A stretch of DNA of 64,000 nt from Eretmocerus hayati (GCA_029851415.1 CM056743.1:70896186-70960185), one strand, 5' to 3'; shown: positions 42,985 to 53,949, counted from the stretch's first letter. Notes: generated by a model not told the origin, from the letters alone. Translations and numbers: made by a program.

Positions 42985-43331
42985 GTGAGTTGTCTATCCT
43001 TCCTACATTCTTTGGAAGATTGTTTCACTGCCTATCCTTACCCCTCCCCTCAATCAGTACACTCATATTTAGGTACTGCATCATGCTACGTTTTTTGATG
43101 AATATCTTGAGCTTCTCTTCGTGGTCGGGAGGGTACAGCATATATCTAATCAATATATTCTAACGATCGTAATGCCATCCACATGCTATAAAATGCTAAT
43201 AACGCTTGCTGTGTAATGCTATTCATCGATCCTGTAGAGTGCTCATTCTGCGCCTAAAATGTTTGTTTCAAGACCAGTACTAGGGTTTCTTGGAGTACTC
43301 ATTTCGCGCTGAGAGTATCTCAAACTATTTT

Positions 43332-43540
43332 CTTGATTGCCATTCCAACATTTTCCGGAATGTCAAAACTATAATTTCTGTTGATTGCACACAGATTGCC
43401 ATTCCAACATTTTCCTCAATCACAAACTATAATGTCTGTTGATTGCATACAGACTGCCATTCCAACATTCTCCGGAATGTCAAAACCATAATTTCTGTTG
43501 ATTGTACACAGATTTCCATTCCAACATTTACCGGAATGTC
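43332..43540 (+). repeat. 58-bp tandem repeat in the LTR element leader
   Basis: About three and a half units of the form ATTGCCATTCCAACATTTTC..CAAAACTATAATTTCTGTTG then ATTGCAYACAG. ACAG ends fall at 43394, 43452 and 43511, so the array offers three regularly spaced acceptor-like sites. Confidence 0.75.
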
Positions 43541-43680
43541 AGTGCAATAGCGTCACCTGAGTATACACGTATAGACGCTCTGACATCGTTTGAATTTTCA
43601 CTTCGTCTGAATTATTCTACCAGACCAGTAATTCGTTTTGAACGAATAATTAAACGATCATATCCATATCATCATATACA

Positions 43681-46600
43681 ATGGATCTTCTTGAAAAACA
43701 AGTTAGATTGGAAATCCGCATGTCTAGTACGCAGTCCAAAATTGAGAGACAGCGTAGACTGGAAACCCGCCTTTCTAATCTTTACATTAATTTCGAAAAA
43801 TTAGACCAATCGATGAAAACCAAGGGTGCATGTATCTCCCGTATGAAAGGGTTGAAAGATAATTGGCAAAAATTCCAAGATACTCATGACGAGTTGATGA
43901 ATCGCGATGATGTTGATCGTGCCGATGGTTATTTCAGAGACGATGTTTTCAATGCCGTAAAAGAAAGATATTTGAATGATCTACAGTTCTTCAATGAATT
44001 TCTTTTGTTTCTCGATCGGAATTCCACCATGGATTTGAGATCTCGGATAGAACTAGATCCGCCTGCTACATTCAAGTCTGAGTCACGACATACAAGTGCT
44101 CAGCAACCATTTTTCAATTCTGAGTCTCCGCATATAAGAGCTCAGGAAACTATTTTCAAATCTGAGTCACGACATACAAGTGCTCAGCAATCTATTCTCA
44201 AGTCTGAGTCTCCGCATATAAGAGCTCAGCCACCTGTTTTCAAGTCTGAGTCACGACATACAAGTGCTCAGCAATCTATTTTCAAGTCTGAGTATCCGCA
44301 TATAAGAGCTCAGCAACCTGTTTTCAAGTCTGAGTCACGACATACAAGTGCTCAGCAATCTATTTTCAAATCTGAGTCTCCGCATATAAGAGCTCAGCAA
44401 CCTGTTTTCAAGTCTGAGTCACGACATACAAGTGCTCAGCAAGCTAATCTTCAGCTTGAGTCTCAAAATGAAAGAGCTCAGCTATGTATTTTCAAGTCTG
44501 AGTCACGGCATACAAGTGCTCAGCAATCTATTCTCAAGTCTGAGTCTCCGCATATAAGAGCTCAGCAATCTATTCTCAAGTCTGAGTCACGGCATACAAG
44601 TGCTCAGCAACCATTTTTCAAGTCTGAGTCTCCGCATATAAGAGCTCAGCAATCTATTCTCAAGTCTGAGTCACGGCATACAAGTGCTCAGCAATCTATT
44701 TTCAAGTCTGAGTCTCCGCATATAAGAGCTCAGCAACCTGTTTTCAAGTCTGAGTCACGACATACAAGTGCTCAGCAAGCTAATCTTCAGCTTGAGTCTC
44801 AAAATGAAACAGCTCAGCTATCTATTTTCAAGTCTGAGTCACGGCATACAAGTGCTCAGCAATCTATTCTCAAGTCTGAGTTTCCGCATATGAGAGCTCA
44901 GCAACCTGTTTTCAAGTCTGAGTCACGACATACAAGTGCTCAGCAATCTATTTTCAAGTCTGAGTCTCCGCATATAAGAGCTCAGCAACCTGTTTTCAAG
45001 TCTGAGTCACGACATACAAGTGCTCAGCAATCTATTTTCAAGTCTGAGTCTCCGCATATAAGAGCTCAGCAACCTGTTTTCAAGTCTGAGTCACGACATA
45101 CAAGTGCTCAGCAATCTATTTTCAAGTCTGAGTCTCCGCATATAAGAGCTCAGCAACCTGTTTTCAAGTCTGAGTCACGACATACAAGTGCTCAGCAAGC
45201 TAATCTTCAGCTTGAGTCTCAAAATGAAAGAGCTCAGCTATGTATTTTCAAGTCTGAGTCACGGCATACAAGTGCTCAGCAATCTATTCTCAAGTCTGAG
45301 TCTCCGCATATAAGAGCTCAGCAATCTATTCTCAAGTCTGAGTCACGGCATACAAGTGCTCAGCAATCTATTCTCAAGTCTGAGTCTCCGCATATAAGAG
45401 CTCAGCCACCTGTTTTCAAGTCTGAGTCACGACATACAAGTGCTCAGCAATCTATTTTCAAGTCTGAGTCTCCGCATATAAGAGCTCAGCAACCTGCATT
45501 CAAGTCTGAGTCACGACATACAAGTGCTCAGCAACCATTTTTCAAGTCTGAGTCTCCGCATATAAGAGCTCAGCAATCTATTCTCAAGTCTGAGTCTCCG
45601 CATATAAGAGCTCAGCCAACTTGTTTCAATTCTGAGTCACAATGTACAAGTGCTCAGCAAGCTAGTCTTCAGCTTGAGTCTCAAAATGAAAGAGATCAGC
45701 TATCTATTCTCAAGTTTGAGTCAAAATATACAGGTGCTCAGCAGCCCATCGTAATATCTGAGTCACAAGTCATGAGTGCTCAACAAGCGAACCTTCTGCT
45801 TGAGTATCTATATAAGAGTGCTCGACAATCTGTGTGCCAATCTGAGTTGCAACATAAAAGCACTCCACAAGATACTCCCACGTCTGAGTCACAAAATATA
45901 GTTGCTCACAGGGAGAATTTCAAGTCTGATTCACAATATCTAAGTGCTCAGCAATCTATTTCCCAATTCGAGTTAGAAAATATGGATACTCAAAAACCTA
46001 CCGAGTTACAACCTACAAGCGCTCAGCAATGTATTCTCAAGTCTGAGTCAGAATTCAAAAATGCTCAGCGATTTTCGCTAGAATCTGGAACACAATATAT
46101 ATGTGCTTACCAATCTATTCTTCAGTTTTCTTGCTCGATTGGTGAGGGTTGTCAGCTTCCGCTACCTTGCAATACCGTTGAGGCCAAACCAGTGTCCGAT
46201 GAAGGAAACCTTAGCAATCCACTCGATAGATGCCTCACTGGTCTGTCATTTGAGCATCTTCTTTCTAAGTATACGAATGAAGGACTATGCAATATCTGCA
46301 GTTGCAGGCATTATCCTATTATTTATGACAACGGTGACTCAAACAGTTTAAATATACTTGAACATGCGCCAAAGTCTATTCATCTTTTTCAACCGTCTAC
46401 CAAATCAGCATCAATGCTGCTATTGGAGTCGAACTATGTGAATATTATTAATCTAAATAGAGATACTGATTATGATGAAGCTTTGATTCCTGCCTGTCTA
46501 ATCCTAGCTGAATCCATGCATGATTCTACACATGAGATTCGAGCAACCATAGATCAGCGTGCGCAGTACTCATCCATTTTCGAAGTTTCGCTCCATTCGA

Positions 46601-47367
46601 CATTGGAACTGAATATCAAGTCAAATTCGAATCGGCTTACTATGAAAGGCCCATGTGTCTATGACACTAGTGCTGAAGCTGATGAGATTTTCGCCAATTT
46701 TTCGTGCGAGCGCGAAGTCTCTTCTAGTGAACAAATCTCGTCGAGAAATAGACATAAATGTGTTTGCCATTTCAAGATTTCTTCGAATCGCACAGGCATC
46801 GGTACACGTATAGTACATTTTACTCAGAAGCCAGAAATGTCTGGATTTTGTATTTTCGAAAATTCATTTGATCCCAATTTTATCTCCCGATCCCTTACTA
46901 GATTGGGTACGGACCTGTGCCCTTATTTACACTCCGTCCCTTATATTGAAGAATTTAGGGAACCAGGGGTTAGGACAGTGAAACATCGCCTAAAGAGGGT
47001 AGTGGGAGAAACAATACTCACCTTGGAGGAATTTACAACAGTCCTCGACCAAGCAGAGACATGTATCAACTCCAGGTCTCTCGTACCCCCCAGTGATGGT
47101 CTCTCTGATTCAAATGCCCTAATACCAGCTCATATCAATATATCAGGCAAATCAACTGCCTTGCCCATCGAAAACATGAGTACTAGCGACAAGATATTAA
47201 CTCTTTGCCGCTGGAAAATTATTGCTCAAATTGTCCCACAACCTTGGAACAGTGGGCCCCAGCAACAACGGTATGATCAAGATCGAGTCAAGATTGCCCC
47301 TGGCTGGATATGTCGTTCATCATATGTTGTTCACATCAAATTCTACATTACTTCAAGAACGCAGTAA
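43681..47367 (+). CDS. Chimeric gag / 14-residue-repeat / integrase-tail protein
   Basis: 1228 aa, no internal stop; the ATG is preceded by in-frame stops at 43639 and 43651. Residues 1-130 resemble the start of BEL/Pao gag, with a predicted coiled coil (VRLEIRMSSTQSKIERQRRL) and a W..F...H..L / YF.DD / Y segment. Residues about 131-815 are roughly 48 tandem 14-mers alternating KSESRHTSAQQSIF and KSESPHIRAQQPVF types, with an occasional LQLESQNERAQ variant. Residues 816-1085 are unrecognised and contain CNICSCRHY. Residues about 1088-1190 (EEFREPGVRTVKHRLKRVVG, EEFTTVLDQAETCINSRSL, LCRWKIIAQI) match the integrase end and following domain of BEL/Pao polyproteins. Protease, RT and RNase H are absent. 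Role of the repeat is unknown. Confidence 0.85.
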   Translation: MDLLEKQVRLEIRMSSTQSKIERQRRLETRLSNLYINFEKLDQSMKTKGACISRMKGLKDNWQKFQDTHDELMNRDDVDRADGYFRDDVFNAVKERYLNDLQFFNEFLLFLDRNSTMDLRSRIELDPPATFKSESRHTSAQQPFFNSESPHIRAQETIFKSESRHTSAQQSILKSESPHIRAQPPVFKSESRHTSAQQSIFKSEYPHIRAQQPVFKSESRHTSAQQSIFKSESPHIRAQQPVFKSESRHTSAQQANLQLESQNERAQLCIFKSESRHTSAQQSILKSESPHIRAQQSILKSESRHTSAQQPFFKSESPHIRAQQSILKSESRHTSAQQSIFKSESPHIRAQQPVFKSESRHTSAQQANLQLESQNETAQLSIFKSESRHTSAQQSILKSEFPHMRAQQPVFKSESRHTSAQQSIFKSESPHIRAQQPVFKSESRHTSAQQSIFKSESPHIRAQQPVFKSESRHTSAQQSIFKSESPHIRAQQPVFKSESRHTSAQQANLQLESQNERAQLCIFKSESRHTSAQQSILKSESPHIRAQQSILKSESRHTSAQQSILKSESPHIRAQPPVFKSESRHTSAQQSIFKSESPHIRAQQPAFKSESRHTSAQQPFFKSESPHIRAQQSILKSESPHIRAQPTCFNSESQCTSAQQASLQLESQNERDQLSILKFESKYTGAQQPIVISESQVMSAQQANLLLEYLYKSARQSVCQSELQHKSTPQDTPTSESQNIVAHRENFKSDSQYLSAQQSISQFELENMDTQKPTELQPTSAQQCILKSESEFKNAQRFSLESGTQYICAYQSILQFSCSIGEGCQLPLPCNTVEAKPVSDEGNLSNPLDRCLTGLSFEHLLSKYTNEGLCNICSCRHYPIIYDNGDSNSLNILEHAPKSIHLFQPSTKSASMLLLESNYVNIINLNRDTDYDEALIPACLILAESMHDSTHEIRATIDQRAQYSSIFEVSLHSTLELNIKSNSNRLTMKGPCVYDTSAEADEIFANFSCEREVSSSEQISSRNRHKCVCHFKISSNRTGIGTRIVHFTQKPEMSGFCIFENSFDPNFISRSLTRLGTDLCPYLHSVPYIEEFREPGVRTVKHRLKRVVGETILTLEEFTTVLDQAETCINSRSLVPPSDGLSDSNALIPAHINISGKSTALPIENMSTSDKILTLCRWKIIAQIVPQPWNSGPQQQRYDQDRVKIAPGWICRSSYVVHIKFYITSRTQ
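44070..46120 (+). repeat. 42-bp coding minisatellite with 84-bp dimer period
   Basis: Units TTCAAGTCTGAGTCACGACA..ACAAGTGCTCAGCAATCTAT and TTCAAGTCTGAGTCTCCGCA..ATAAGAGCTCAGCAACCTGT alternate. Central units are nearly identical while units from about 45640 onward decay progressively. A larger block containing the LQLESQNE variant recurs at 44448, 44784 and 45204. All units keep the frame. Confidence 0.95.
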
Positions 47368-47634
47368 CACCTAATCGTCAAGCTCATTGCACCCGACAGA
47401 AGAAGATGAGTAAAATGTGCTTCCGAGTGATTCAGAAGTGAAGTGTACTAAGACAACGATGAATGATTATTCACTATGTTGATCAATTTTCAATTTTCTA
47501 TTTTTGAAATCAAAGATTATTTTCTCTAGGTGAAATTGAATAATAACTATATATTCTTCACAACTAGTGAACCCTTATTTTTCCACACTTCTACGGAATC
47601 ATTTGTTTATTTCAATGAAATATATTTTTCTCTC

Positions 47635-47646
47635 GAGGTGGGAGGA
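47635..47646 (+). other. Polypurine tract
   Basis: GAGGTGGGAGGA lies immediately before the 3' LTR, the expected position for plus-strand priming. Confidence 0.8.
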
Positions 47647-48016
47647 TGTTTATGTAGCACCGATCAAATAATGTCCGCGACAGCACACATACATTCACGC
47701 ACACATTAGCTCAGCCGTCAAGTGGCATTAGACGCTCAACCGACAGTAGAGACGCTCAACCGACAGTAGATACGCTCAACCGGCAGTAGAACCGCCGTCT
47801 GCAGTATATCTATAGACATTCAGCCGCTTGGCTATAGGCCTCCTGCTCTGCTCCGGTTCGGGCAGTCTTCATGTGGATCGCGAACAAGCCGCACACTCTC
47901 CACCACCTCGAGCATGTATTCAGTTTGCTCAATATATCTGTTCGCTGACAATCATTAATTCGCATTCCTCCTGTCACGAGTAACCTGGATCCCAAACCCC
48001 AACACCGGCGAAAACA
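47647..48016 (+). repeat. 3' LTR, 370 bp
   Basis: Same start and end as the 5' LTR. Differences are concentrated near CAGTCTTCATGTGG, GTTCGCTGACAATC and CCTCCTGTCACGAG. Followed directly by the CCGAT duplication. Confidence 0.95.
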
Positions 48017-48021
48017 CCGAT

Positions 48022-50130
48022 GATGCATCATTGATAGCGAGATAATGGTAGTGTTGAATCGAGAGGTGGAGAGGCTTCATGATTTCCACCTGCCAGAAAC
48101 GGGGATCAATATTGAATTTGCATTGTTGAAATTCTGAATATTGTTCTGAAGTCACTCTACTGCGGTAGTTGCAACTATACACTCCTAGGAGAGGTGTGGT
48201 GTTGATCACCTCCTTGAGATCACAGTAGATCTTTCTGAGATGAGCAAGGAGTACAGTGGGTAATGGGTTGAACTAATAACACTCCATTCTTCAATAGTCA
48301 GTATTTTAATCAGTTCAGTCATCAAATGTACAGTCAGTTGCAATCAAAATCATAACGATCACGAGAACCATTTTGTCATCAATACAATCATTGTAGCGAT
48401 CAACAAATTATTCATTTCGAATTGATTTCGATGAACAATCGGTAATCCCGTAGGCAAACACTAAATAAGAAGTAAATGTTTATTATACTGAATTTTATAG
48501 GGTCGTTAATCAGACTAGAGGCAGCATAAGACATATTATTGATGGGAAAAATCCAGAATTTATAAATTCAAAACTCATTGTTTCTGACTCGCTGTCAAAG
48601 TTTATTCCGTGGTTCTCCAACCTAATAAACTTTCAAGTAATTTTTGATTGTGCCGAAGACTGAAGACACTAAAATCTCTCATCCTAGCGCCTTCACCATC
48701 TCAAAAATATGCATGTGCACTGTCGAAAAGAGAATATGTGGTAAAGTGATTTGTAACTGTTTGGTGATGAAAATCCATGACATTTTTAATAGCGTAGGGC
48801 AATATACTCCACTATCACTCAACCTAATCAGTCATTCACAAAGCTTGATGAGTTTATAAAAGCTGCGATTGTTATAAAAGCCAGGGCCCTCAACCCAATG
48901 AAGGCCACAATAACAATGTTTGGATTTGAATACCCTAACCTCTCACTGAATACATGTATAATTGATTATAATCAATAATACTCGGTGACGAGGTAAGTCG
49001 CCACACGCGACACGAAGCTTATATTTAGATAGCCGAAACGTTAGGCTAGGATATGAACAGATGATGAGTAGCGAGAGAGAGGGGAGAGAGAGAAAAGAGA
49101 GCAAAGGGACAGCTGTCGTTGCGTTGACAAGCAGCTTGGCGCGAGCCATCACTGCGAGCGGTCGCGACGATCCGACGGAAAGTATCCGCGCGGGCGATGA
49201 GCGAGTGTGCGTGTGTCTCGACCCTGGCCACGGCCGCCGGCCACGTGTGTGGGTGAAGGAGTGAAACACCGCCGAGGGGAAGCCGTGTAACCGTCCTGTC
49301 CGAGCCCAGGGTACGGCGATTGCGATAGCCACCTGGGATATGTCGGCCCGGATGCGAGGCGCCGGCCCGGGTTATGCTGAGAATGTGTTTATGGTGAGTC
49401 TCTCTCTCCCGCGCGTTCGAAATCTCTCTCACGTGACTAAAGTCAGAGCGATAGCTAAAAGCGTATTTTAGTATATCAAGCGAGATATTTATATCATTAT
49501 GTATGGATTCTATTTCTTTTGTTCATAATAAATGATCGAAGGTCACGCTAAAGGTGACCCACAGTTTAACATAAAATCTCGTGTTCGAATGAAAGTTATT
49601 CATTATGTACATCCATATATGGATATATTGAACCCATTTCCCAAAATTCTTCATCCCTTCAGGTTGAGATGAAGCTGATACGGGTAATTACTCAAGGGCT
49701 CATTACCCTAGCACAACCTAATTGTATTGATTAATTCAATTGCACTTGACCATAGTCTCAGTCAGTCCACAATGAGGAGCTAATTAACCACCTTTCCACC
49801 ATGAAGCATAACTATATGCAGAGATCTGAGCCATTTCTGAAACATGAATTTATCACATATAATTGTTGAGCCAGTTCACGTGGCATCAATAATTGGCAAA
49901 AAATAATTAACAATTATGATTATAGTATTCCCTTGCAGTCCAATATACATAAATTATATGCAGTCATGCAGCTTTATGCTCAGCCTATATATATAGGTAG
50001 TTAGTACGGGCGCAGAGCAGAAAACATTGAAAAAATTTCAAAACGGCAATCTGCCATACCGGCGTAGTCTGCACGCGGGGCCCCCAGAAACTTGCACGGC
50101 ACATGCATATATGCTTAATCTGGACGCAGC
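48022..50130. other. Spacer with a GC-rich patch at 49040-49400
   Basis: Mostly AT-rich without gene signals. The GC-rich patch has long overlapping frames on both strands (up to 129 codons) with low-complexity Ser, Arg and Leu composition, as expected for GC-rich non-coding DNA. It could be a CpG-rich promoter region, but no transcript is inferable. Confidence 0.3.
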
Positions 50131-50840
50131 CACTACTCATGATAAGTTGCCGCGCTTGCACATGGAAAAGGGGGAGAGAGGCACCAGACTCGGCAGCGCC
50201 ACTCAAAGTCACCTGCCGCTGTCATTCGCAGAAAAATTTGCAGTCGTGAGACTCGACGGCGCCAACTCAGTTCAGCTGCTCTCCCGCACGCGGCGAAGTT
50301 GGAGGCGGCGCTCGTTATCAGCTGCCGCACCCGTGAGCAGGGAATTTTGAGGCGCCGAATGCCGCGGTATCTCTTCATGCAGACCAGCCGCGCTCGCGCT
50401 TGGGTGAGTGAAAGAGAGAGCGCGCCAGATTCGGAGGCGTCACTTGTGATCAGCTGGCGCGCTCGCACGGTGGAAAGCCGGAGGCACTTGAAAATGAGCA
50501 AAAAAGGAGCGCTAGACTCGACGGCGCCACATCTGTACATTTGCCGCTCCCGCACGCAGCAAAGTTGAAGGTGGCGCTCGTTATCAGCTGCCACACCCGT
50601 GAGCAGGGAATTTCGAGGCGCCGAATGCCGCAGTATCTCTTCATGCAGACCAGCCGCGCTCGCACTTGGGTGAGTGAAAGAGAGAGCGCGCCAGACTCGG
50701 AGGCGTCACTTGTGATCAGCTGGCACGCCCGCACGGTGGAAAGCCGGAGACACTCAAAAATGATCAAAAAAGGAGCGCTAGACTCTACGGCGCCACATCT
50801 GTTCAACTCCCGCTCCCGCAAGCAGAGGAGGTGGAGGCAT
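50130..50840. repeat. GC-rich 266-bp tandem duplication with E-boxes
   Basis: Unit landmarks CTCTTCATGCAGACCAGCCG at 50371 and 50637, TGGGTGAGTGAAAGAGAGAG and CACTTGTGATCAGCTGGC each occur twice, 266 bp apart. A third, partial and diverged unit precedes them. CAGCTG and GGCGCC recur inside each unit. Open frames on both strands reflect composition and are not called. Confidence 0.8.
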
Positions 50841-51118
50841 AAGTCTCCTCGGCGTCCTTCCTCGCGCGTCTGCTGCGCTCGAATTGGTGCATTCCCATCC
50901 ATCACCAATCACAACTCTTCGTGATGAGTTGTTGATCGACCAGGATGCATTGGCTGCCACTACATAATACATACGCTCAGATGCGAATTCACCAAGAAGG
51001 CTATTCTTATCACGATAAGGAGTTACCTACCTCACCAGTCTACACCTACCATATCGTGAAGTCACTTTCCCGACACTGCCATTGCCTCGCAATATAGTGA
51101 TTTTAGAGGTGTACAGTC

Positions 51119-51181
51119 ATGTTGTTGGTGAAGTTCTTAGTGACTAGGGGTATATGTCTTATTGTTTCGCTGCTCCAATAC
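51119..51181 (+). other. Possible signal-peptide first exon
   Basis: ATG followed by a hydrophobic 21-residue stretch (MLLVKFLVTRGICLIVSLLQ..) and then GGTGAGT, a consensus splice donor, at 51182. This layout is typical of a first coding exon of a secreted or membrane protein, but no following exon was recognised. It could be chance. Confidence 0.2.
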
Positions 51182-51609
51182 GGTGAGTCACCCCTCTTTC
51201 CATATTCCATTTAATCAGAATAATGATTGTGGTAGATATGATCAGCCATGTCACCATAGCAAAAGCCCATGATCCATCATCCATTCCTAAAAATATTCAT
51301 CCATCTGAAGGTGAACATCAATGTCCAAGATGGAAATACCCCTAAAATTTGCCTTGAATGGAAACACTTCCAAATCTTTTCCTGCAACTATTTGGAGTAG
51401 GGGAAGTGACATGATCATATTGGGGTCTACAAAAAAACCAGATCTTGAGAGATGCATTCCATTCATTCTACTCTCCCCTTTCAGACTCATGATAAAAGAC
51501 ACCGCCCGGGTGGACCAAGTCTACCATTATTTGCATCAATCTAACTTCCATTTGCAACTCCAAGACCAGATATCATGGATATTTTACACATGGAACTAAT
51601 AGATGAAAT
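51182..51609. other. Spacer with short opposed open frames
   Basis: A 92-codon plus-strand frame (51321-51599) overlaps a 71-codon minus-strand frame. Neither has a recognisable feature. Confidence 0.25.
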
Positions 51610-51867
51610 TATCATCCCTAGTGCTACGTCTTCATTTTATGTATGTGATGACTTTATCTTAATTAGGTTAAGTTTAGCTTTAGTTTATTAGGTTTAGTAT
51701 ATTATATTTTTATATGAGTACTGCGCTGCAGTGGAATTTTGGATTCCTCGTGCAATCTATGTCACGTGAATATTTTTGTAACACGACGTTTATGTACGGA
51801 CTATCATGGACCTCTGAGTCCCTAGTCAGCAATAAAGACATTCATTCATTCATTCATATTTTGCTCC
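51610..51867 (+). mobile_element. 5'-truncated LINE 3' end with (CATT)n tail
   Basis: Ends GTCAGCAATAAAGACATTCA then CATT repeats (to about 51867). AATAAA a few bases before a tetranucleotide repeat tail is the usual 3' end of CR1- or RTE-like LINEs. No coding sequence is left and the 5' limit is a guess. Confidence 0.5.
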
Positions 51868-53590
51868 CTAGAAGAATAGTGTTTGATGATCAAGTGGTTT
51901 CCAATCTCCTCTCGAAACTGGTATTTCTTCTTTTCATCCGGTTAGAAAGGTTAGTTCAAACTCTCTCCCAGTTTCAGTGATGGTGTTTACTTCCTTCCCA
52001 AAAAGTTCAAAGCTATTCATTCTTGATTTCTCTTGGAATTCTTCAACAGTTGACTCTGAAATTGAGAAGATTCCATCTTCCGAGAACATTGGAAGTAAAA
52101 AAACTATTTCCACGTAGCATTCTGGCCTTAGAGGGCTTGAGAAATACTCGAAGAATGATCTCATTAGATTCCACTCTCAAAATCTAAAAACAGCGAGAGG
52201 ACGTAATGCGTTTTACTAAGGAACCACTAATTTGAGACGACCGAGTATCCCGCAGTTTCATCCCCAGTGTCGACGCCGAATAAGGAATACGGATCTTCAT
52301 TCTCCGGACACAGTCAGCCTCGCAGCCTTCCCCATGCACTTCCGTCTGCGTAGTGACGTTGTCCATAGATACACAAGACTTACGTGGAGCCACCATTCAT
52401 AGGTAATTATCTTTGACAACGATAATATCACTAGCGTTTCTTTGATCAATCTCTTGAAACGATAATTTTGGACCCAATGGCTCGTGTTTGCTATCTTTTC
52501 CAATGACGATTGATCTTTCAAGAGTGCACTTCCATGTTGAACTGAGACGGCGTTCAGTAGCAGGGCGTATGATCCAACAGAGCAGATGAAATGGTAGAGG
52601 TATCGGTCCAAGGAAAAAAGGTAATGATGTTTTTATTACTAGTACTCACGTGATGACTCGTTGATAATTTTTCAAATGGAAACTCAGAAACAGACTTTTC
52701 ATCATTTGATATCTCTCTCGCCCGAAAACGGAAAATCCAATGCTTTTGGATTTTACATATTTTGACCTCTGATTTTTCCGTGTAGAAGTTGGGTACCGTT
52801 CAAATTCCAATGGACAACTGCTTTGTAATCTTATCATGAATTATCGTAATTCGTTCAGAGATTGCTTTTCATTCATTTAAGAGAATTCGCGGATCTTTTT
52901 CTCGTAAGGTGATGTACAACAACATACCAATCCTCTTTTGTTCCCATGACGCGGATCAACAAATCATTTAAAATAGACGTTCATTAATATTCGTGGAAGC
53001 AAACATCTGATAGAGGAATATTGAAACAACATGATTTTGATGACATCAGTACCCATAACCCCCAAACGGCCGAAAGAAAATATCTGTTTCAATCATCTCT
53101 TGATAACAGCTCTGCCTGGACCACTCGTGTGAGTCAACTATTTCAGGAAACCGCGACTTAGTTTCAGTTGCTGCAGAATTTCTGCAGCAACTCATGCGTA
53201 TGTTGACCATAGTGGCATCCCAGTTAGTACCCAGGCGGTAGAGTGGGGGAACATTGGGTGTTACGTGCATGGTACCGTGGTAAATTCCTTCGCCTCTACC
53301 GGTACCAGCCACATTCGAGATGGAAATGGAAAAGTAAGAGTGCATTATTAGAACCCTCAAACTTGTGTATTGTCATATCACGTCCCACATTTTTCTGCCA
53401 GCCAATCAGCCTTCAAACATTTTAATATCATATTGTACCTTTCCACTCGGTGGGTATCAAAATACATGGTCCATACATATTACTTCCACATCTGTATGAG
53501 AGACATTACACATTTGATTGTTCTTGTTGACCGTGATATATTTATTTTATATTTTTTGTTCTTGCACCAAAAACCGTAAACATTGACTCT
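51868..53590. other. Spacer without recognised gene
   Basis: Several 60-100 codon frames on the minus strand (for example 52297-52611 and 53046-53360), none with recognisable domain or splice context. Confidence 0.3.
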
Positions 53591-53905
53591 GAGTACCCAG
53601 TCGCAGGCGTGGGGAAATCAGAGTTCGCGAACCACGTGGTTCACAAGTGCTCATGCTTCGCTTGAGATTATATGGTCATTTTTATTCTGAGAGCACTTGC
53701 AAATATAAAGTCATTGCATTCAGAATCTAAAGTTTGAATACCCAGTCGCACGTGTGGGTTTAGCAAATTTTTGAACGACGGGATATGTAAAAAATCCCAT
53801 TCACTTGTTGAACGAATAACATTGCTTTTTGAGGAGAGCATTTGCCCATTCAAAATCATTCTCCGGCGGAGTCATTCCTCAAGTATCCAGTCGCAGGCGT
53901 GAGGA
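53591..53905 (+). repeat. 145-bp tandem repeat, three units
   Basis: TACCCAGTCGCAGGCGTGGG at 53594, TACCCAGTCGCACGTGTGGG at about 53739 and TATCCAGTCGCAGGCGTGAG at 53884, each followed by GAAATC- or GAGATG-type sequence. Confidence 0.7.
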
Positions 53906-53949
53906 GATGCAATAATGTGACCAGTTTTCAGTATATCTGATCTTCTTCC

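Larger units (their letters stand above)
42156..48016 (+). mobile_element. BEL/Pao-derived non-autonomous LTR element, structurally complete
   Basis: 5861 bp. LTRs at 42156-42526 and 47647-48016 differ at about nine bases and one indel by eye. A perfect 5-bp target duplication CCGAT lies at 42151-42155 and 48017-48021. A primer-binding site complementary to tRNA-Tyr and a purine-rich tract before the 3' LTR are present. The only large ORF (43681-47367) begins gag-like and ends in a BEL-type integrase tail, with no protease, RT or RNase H between. It must have moved using enzymes from an intact relative. Confidence 0.9.

Noticed and set aside
44070..46120. CRISPR-like array in the regularly spaced repeats
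   Set aside because: Units are contiguous 42-bp coding repeats without unique spacers, inside a eukaryotic LTR element.
49046..49432. GC-rich 128-codon ORF as a gene
   Set aside because: Opposed frames of similar length, Arg and Ser-rich composition and no domain; better explained by base composition.
50133..50908. Long overlapping frames of up to 153 codons on both strands
   Set aside because: Follow a GC-rich tandem duplication; the same peptide fragments repeat in different frames.
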